A stretch of 64,000 bases of DNA from Sporolactobacillus sp. Y61 (lineage in GTDB: Bacteria > Bacillota > Bacilli > Bacillales > Sporolactobacillaceae): positions 2,480,001 to 2,544,000 of the forward strand of contig NZ_CP159510.1 of assembly GCF_040529185.1 (NCBI RefSeq). Reading direction: 5' to 3'. A program made the translations under genes and the position numbers. Positions 60,604-64,000 of the stretch are shown here, in pieces (within the stretch, counting starts at the first letter, position 1; every line of letters begins with the position of its first letter). A model generated the notes under the pieces. The model did no database searches. It saw only the letters and a program-made list of their open reading frames with translations, and was not told the DNA's origin.

Positions 60604-60837
60604 ACAGGGATTAGTAAACAGTGAATTGCGTCAGAGAGTGACACTCATCGGCTGAAAGGCGTCACCGTACCCTTCCTGTTGAACCTGCCCCTTGAGCTGT
60701 CCGGCCAATTAACCGGACCGTATCTTCTCGTTACGGAGTTAAGAGAGAGCATGAGAAGGAAACTTCTCATGCTAACGAAGGTGGTACCGCGGGCAAAGTC
60801 TCTTCTCGTCCTTTATTTGGACAGGAGAGACTTTTTT
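60604..60837 (+). promoter_or_regulatory. T-box riboswitch, probably tRNA-Pro specific
   Basis: A leader of about 230 nt. The conserved T-box AGGTGGTACCGCG lies at 60779-60791, followed by a terminator stem AGTCTCTTCTCGTCC / GGACAGGAGAGACT and seven T (60798-60837). In stem I the string GAACCTGCC offers CCT (60684-60686) as a proline specifier codon. Uncharged tRNA-Pro would pair with it and allow read-through into proBA, coupling proline synthesis to proline shortage. Confidence 0.9.
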
Positions 60838-60859
60838 TAATGGAAAGGAATGTCCCTCT

Positions 60860-62017
60860 ATGGTATTAAAACGGATTGTTGTAAAAATCGGCAGTAGCTC
60901 TCTGACTGACACGCACGGCAATATTGATATGCATAAGCTGACAGATCATACAAACGCTATTGCCCAACTGAAAAAAAGCGGTCATGAAGTGATTCTCGTT
61001 ACATCCGGTGCCGTAGCAGCAGGCTACAGTGAACTTGGTTATCCATCAAAACCGGTAACTCTTGCGGGAAAACAGGCGGCGGCGGCAGTCGGTCAGGTGA
61101 TGCTGCTAAACAGCTATGCCTCGGCGTTTCGAAAGTACGGGATGACAGTCGCTCAGCTGCTTCTCGCTCGTCAGGATTTCAAGAAACGGGAACAGACGAG
61201 TCATGCCTGCTCTACACTGAATGAGCTCCTGAAGCGTTCCGTCATTCCAATCATTAATGAGAACGATTCAGTTTCGCTAGAGGAGCTTACTTTTGGTGAC
61301 AATGATATGCTGTCAGCACTTGTCAGCGGGCTGGTCCACGCCGATTTTCTTATCATCCTGACCGATGTTAACGGCCTGTACGACAAGAATCCGAACCAGT
61401 TTAAAGACGCCACACGTTATCACTTTTTAAATACTCTTCCTGAGCCGTTGATTAAATCTGTAAGCAGTACATCCGGTTCAAAGGTTGGAACCGGTGGGAT
61501 GAAATCCAAGCTGCGTGCAACGGAAACCGCCCTGTCACTGGGCGTCCGGATCTTTATAGGGAAAGGGACAGGGCCCGACAAACTGCTAAAAATAATTAAT
61601 GGGAACGGAAACGGCACGTACATTGGCCCAACCGATTTGAAACCATCGCTCCGGGTGTCTGAACAATGGATTGCGCTTCACTCTCCGGTCTCAGGAAAAG
61701 TGGAAATTGATGATGGTGCGGCGCATGCTCTGATGGAAAAAGGAAAGAGCCTCCTTCCGGCGGGAGTCAAACGTATTTATGGACGATTTTACGCCGGTGA
61801 AGTCATTCAGATTATGGACCGGTATCATCATATTCTTGGTAAGGGACAGGTGAACTATTCCGCCGATCAGCTAAACAAAATAAAGAGTATGCCAAGCGAT
61901 CAGGCCATGCGCCTGGTAAAGAGCGATCATCCTGAGGTCGTTCATCGTGATAATTGGGTTCCGTGGACAGCAACGATTTCTCCAGAAGCAACCGAAGGAA
62001 AGGAAGAGATAAAATGA
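60860..62017 (+). CDS. proB: Glutamate 5-kinase
   Basis: First enzyme of proline synthesis, 385 residues. It has an amino-acid-kinase domain ([73 protein letters not shown]) and a C-terminal PUA domain ([26 protein letters not shown]). The AAAGGAATG region upstream of the ATG provides the ribosome site. Controlled by the T-box leader. Confidence 0.95.
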   Translation: MVLKRIVVKIGSSSLTDTHGNIDMHKLTDHTNAIAQLKKSGHEVILVTSGAVAAGYSELGYPSKPVTLAGKQAAAAVGQVMLLNSYASAFRKYGMTVAQLLLARQDFKKREQTSHACSTLNELLKRSVIPIINENDSVSLEELTFGDNDMLSALVSGLVHADFLIILTDVNGLYDKNPNQFKDATRYHFLNTLPEPLIKSVSSTSGSKVGTGGMKSKLRATETALSLGVRIFIGKGTGPDKLLKIINGNGNGTYIGPTDLKPSLRVSEQWIALHSPVSGKVEIDDGAAHALMEKGKSLLPAGVKRIYGRFYAGEVIQIMDRYHHILGKGQVNYSADQLNKIKSMPSDQAMRLVKSDHPEVVHRDNWVPWTATISPEATEGKEEIK

Positions 62018-63234
62018 GCCATCAGATCATTGCATCAGATGAATTACTCGAGAAAGCCGCAAGGGCGAAAAGGGTCTCCTCCCGGCTCGCCATATTGAAC
62101 GCCGATCAGAAGAATAAGGCCCTTTCAGAGATCGCTTCAGCTCTTCAGTCAAGCCATGTGTCCATTATTGAGGCGAATAAACGGGACCTGGATAACGCCC
62201 AAAGTAACGGGATGAGTGATGCATTACTGGATCGTTTATTGCTGAACAAGGAGCGGATTGATGCTATGGCCCAGTCATTGCAGGATGTTGTTTGCCTTCA
62301 TGACCCGATTGGTGACTGTCTGGAAAAATGGGATCGGCCGAATGGTCTGCATATCCAAAAGATGAGAGTCCCCCTGGGTGTTGTGGGTATGGTTTATGAA
62401 GCCCGGCCAAACGTCACTGTTGATGCGACCAGTTTATGCCTGAAGACAGGTAATGCTGTCTTTCTTCGCGGAAGTCGTTCAGCATTGCAGACAAACCATG
62501 CACTTGTTGAGATCATCCACAAGGCGTTATCAAAAACAGAGGTATCTCCCGACAGCGTACAGTTACTTGAGGATACCCGTCACGAAACGGTTAACCGTTT
62601 CTTCAGACTGAACGGGCTGATCGATGTGCTGATTCCCCGTGGCAGTAAAAAGCTGATTCAAACCGCTGTTCAACAATCAACGATTCCGGTTCTTGAAACC
62701 GGCGCGGGAAATTGTCATCTTTTTATCGATAAAACGGCTGATCCTGACATGGCTGTTAACATTACATTGAATGCAAAAACGCAGCGTCCTTCAGTGTGCA
62801 ATTCCATTGAAACGGTCATCATTCAGAAGGACTGGTTTACACAGTACGGCAATCAACTGATCAGAGCACTGAAAACCGCCGGCGTTGAATGCAGGATTGA
62901 TGAGCAGGTATCCGATGTATTTCCGGATCTTCGGATGGCTACTGAAGAGGACTGGGAAACAGAGTACCTGGACAAAGTGATAGCGGTCAGGATTGTCAGA
63001 AATGTTGATGAAGCGATAAATCACATCAATCGTTATGGAACAAGGCATTCAGAGTCGATCATTTCCGAAACCCCCGAAAATGTTCATCGCTTTTTTCAAT
63101 TGACAGATGCTTCAACACTTTATCATAATGCTTCAACCCGTTTTACCGATGGTGAAGCTTTCGGATTTGGTGCAGAAATTGGTATCAGCACTCAGAAACT
63201 GCATGCCGGGGACCAATGGGTCTCAATGCCCTGA
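62014..63234 (+). CDS. proA: Glutamate-5-semialdehyde dehydrogenase
   Basis: Second enzyme of proline synthesis (gamma-glutamyl phosphate reductase), 406 residues. PLGVVGMVYEARPNVTVDATSLCLKTGNAVFLRGSRSA-type segment, IPRGSKKLI and the catalytic Cys in RPSVCNSIETVI. The ATG at 62014 overlaps the proB stop by 4 bases (ATGA) and has AAGGAAGAG upstream, so translation is coupled. Confidence 0.95.
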   Translation: MSHQIIASDELLEKAARAKRVSSRLAILNADQKNKALSEIASALQSSHVSIIEANKRDLDNAQSNGMSDALLDRLLLNKERIDAMAQSLQDVVCLHDPIGDCLEKWDRPNGLHIQKMRVPLGVVGMVYEARPNVTVDATSLCLKTGNAVFLRGSRSALQTNHALVEIIHKALSKTEVSPDSVQLLEDTRHETVNRFFRLNGLIDVLIPRGSKKLIQTAVQQSTIPVLETGAGNCHLFIDKTADPDMAVNITLNAKTQRPSVCNSIETVIIQKDWFTQYGNQLIRALKTAGVECRIDEQVSDVFPDLRMATEEDWETEYLDKVIAVRIVRNVDEAINHINRYGTRHSESIISETPENVHRFFQLTDASTLYHNASTRFTDGEAFGFGAEIGISTQKLHAGDQWVSMP

Positions 63235-63295
63235 CCAGTATCAAATATATTGTTGAAGGTGATGGTCAGATTCGTGAATAATTCATCCATCTACT

Positions 63296-63332
63296 AAAAA
63301 AGGCAGTCCCTGATTATGGGAACTGCCTTTTT
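63296..63332 (+). terminator. Terminator of proBA
   Basis: AAAAAAGGCAGTCCC, loop TGATTAT, then GGGAACTGCCTTTTT, with one bulged A. Confidence 0.88.
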
Positions 63333-63402
63333 CATACTTTGAAAATCATTTTCAGGAAAGGGTATCAGAAAAACGAAATCTCCGGCAGCTTTTGCAAGCC
63401 GA

Positions 63403-63424
63403 CAGTTGGCAAGTTTTTCTTCAT
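63403..63424 (+). repeat. Dispersed GGCARGTTTTWCTTC-type motif, copy 6
   Basis: CAGTTGGCAAGTTTTTCTTCAT, preceded by GCAAGCCGA so that a short GCC/GGC hairpin is possible. It lies between proA and lutC. The best shared core with copy 4 is GGCAAGTTTTTCTTCAT. Confidence 0.4.
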
Positions 63425-63431
63425 TATGCAG

Positions 63432-64000
63432 TCAAACATCCTGAACCAAAATGTAAGCCACTTTGACCGGTCCATGTACACCGACTACCAGCCTCATTTC
63501 AATGTCTGCACTGTTACTGGGACCTGAAATAAAATTGATATACGGTGAGATCTTTTCCCCCGTTGCTACTTTATCTTCAACCATTTTCATTGCCTGAGTT
63601 AATCTGGGAACAATCGCACTTTCAGGAACAATGACTATTGACGTGACAGGAAGCAGGCTGACACTTCTCGCTTTATCCTTATCATGAAAAAAACCGGCAG
63701 TAGCCGACTCAGCAAGCATCACATCGCAGACTGATAATCCAATATTAGCCTCGTCAGCCCGGTCAATATTCTCATGGCCTTTCTCTGTATTCCAGACGTA
63801 TACATTATTTTGTTTTAACACTTCAGTAAGGCCAAATTCAGCGAAACGGCCGTCATTTGTTGCAACGATCCGGCCTCCACCATAAGTGTGAATCGTCTGA
63901 TTCAAAATTTGAGGTAAATGATCTGTATCTGTCTCAATAACCTTTGTATGGATGGATTGGCTTACCCGTTTGATCAATTCAACAAGCTGATTCTTTGATT
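63432..64000 (-). CDS. lutC: LutC/YkgG-family lactate utilisation protein (partial, N-terminus off the right edge)
   Basis: LUD-domain protein; about 189 residues visible, open at the window edge. GLSVCDVMLAESATAGFF, SLLPVTSIVIVPESAIVPRL, ISPYINFISGPSNSADIEMRLVVGVHGPVKVAYILV are typical of LutC. In Bacillus LutABC oxidises L-lactate to pyruvate via Fe-S proteins; lutA and lutB would be expected beyond the window. Confidence 0.9.
   Translation of the reverse strand, partial: SKNQLVELIKRVSQSIHTKVIETDTDHLPQILNQTIHTYGGGRIVATNDGRFAEFGLTEVLKQNNVYVWNTEKGHENIDRADEANIGLSVCDVMLAESATAGFFHDKDKARSVSLLPVTSIVIVPESAIVPRLTQAMKMVEDKVATGEKISPYINFISGPSNSADIEMRLVVGVHGPVKVAYILVQDV

Noticed and set aside
1..64000. 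CRISPR arrays, tRNA or rRNA genes, prophage modules
   Set aside because: No regularly spaced repeats, no tRNA cloverleaf, rRNA segment or phage structural genes noticed on either strand.

Overview
The window is a chromosomal segment of an endospore-forming member of the Bacillales. It carries the sigF-spoIIAB-spoIIAA-dacF-punA-xerD-yqzK-fur-spoIIM-nudF block in the Bacillus subtilis order, an orphan sporulation-type histidine kinase, and Bacillus-style control sites (cre, TnrA/GlnR, CtsR, Fur and T-box). Gene content and moderate GC suggest Sporolactobacillaceae or a relative. That placement is inference, because no rRNA or marker gene was compared.

Layout. 1-7.5 kb: sporulation and Fur block on the minus strand, with a XerD homologue that has lost several catalytic residues. 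7.6-14.6 kb: housekeeping genes (MFS exporter, tag, nicotinamidase, thioredoxin-like protein, CzcD, glyoxalase-like protein, deoD, NUDIX hydrolase, AI-2E-type permease). 14.7-18.3 kb: an acetoin-dehydrogenase-type E1a-E1b-E2 operon behind a promoter with a cre site. 18.3-28 kb: SDR, an IS1380-type element, ammonium transporter with a TnrA/GlnR box, rnz, polY, yqjE-type peptidase, a 34-aa membrane peptide and a two-component system. 28-32.8 kb: branched-chain 2-oxoacid dehydrogenase operon (lpd-bkdAA-bkdAB-bkdB). 33-42 kb: DUF4003 protein, a GntR-controlled ABC module, an MscS channel, an HPr-like protein without the phospho-His, and a heterodimeric ABC multidrug exporter preceded by a 30-codon leader ORF and an attenuator. 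42-50 kb: CtsR-controlled hsp20, topB, SGNH hydrolase, split ThrE exporter, gpmA, a probable free-standing structured small RNA and an amidase. 50-52.6 kb: Fur-controlled feoA-feoB-Cys-rich protein. 52.7-60.5 kb: a second IS1380-type element, orphan kinase, envelope proteins, MerR-PatB pair, a truncated redoxin ORF, a long inverted repeat and an ISLre2-type element. 60.5-64 kb: T-box-controlled proBA and the edge of lutC.

The most notable signals are: (1) the leader peptide plus terminator and competing antiterminator in front of the ABC exporter pair, resembling the bmrB-bmrCD arrangement; (2) an apparently independent, multibranched small RNA downstream of gpmA; (3) the catalytically degenerate XerD at the canonical xerD locus; and (4) short dispersed intergenic repeats with a GGCAAGTTTTTCTTC core. 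All were read by eye, and none was checked with alignment, folding or database tools.
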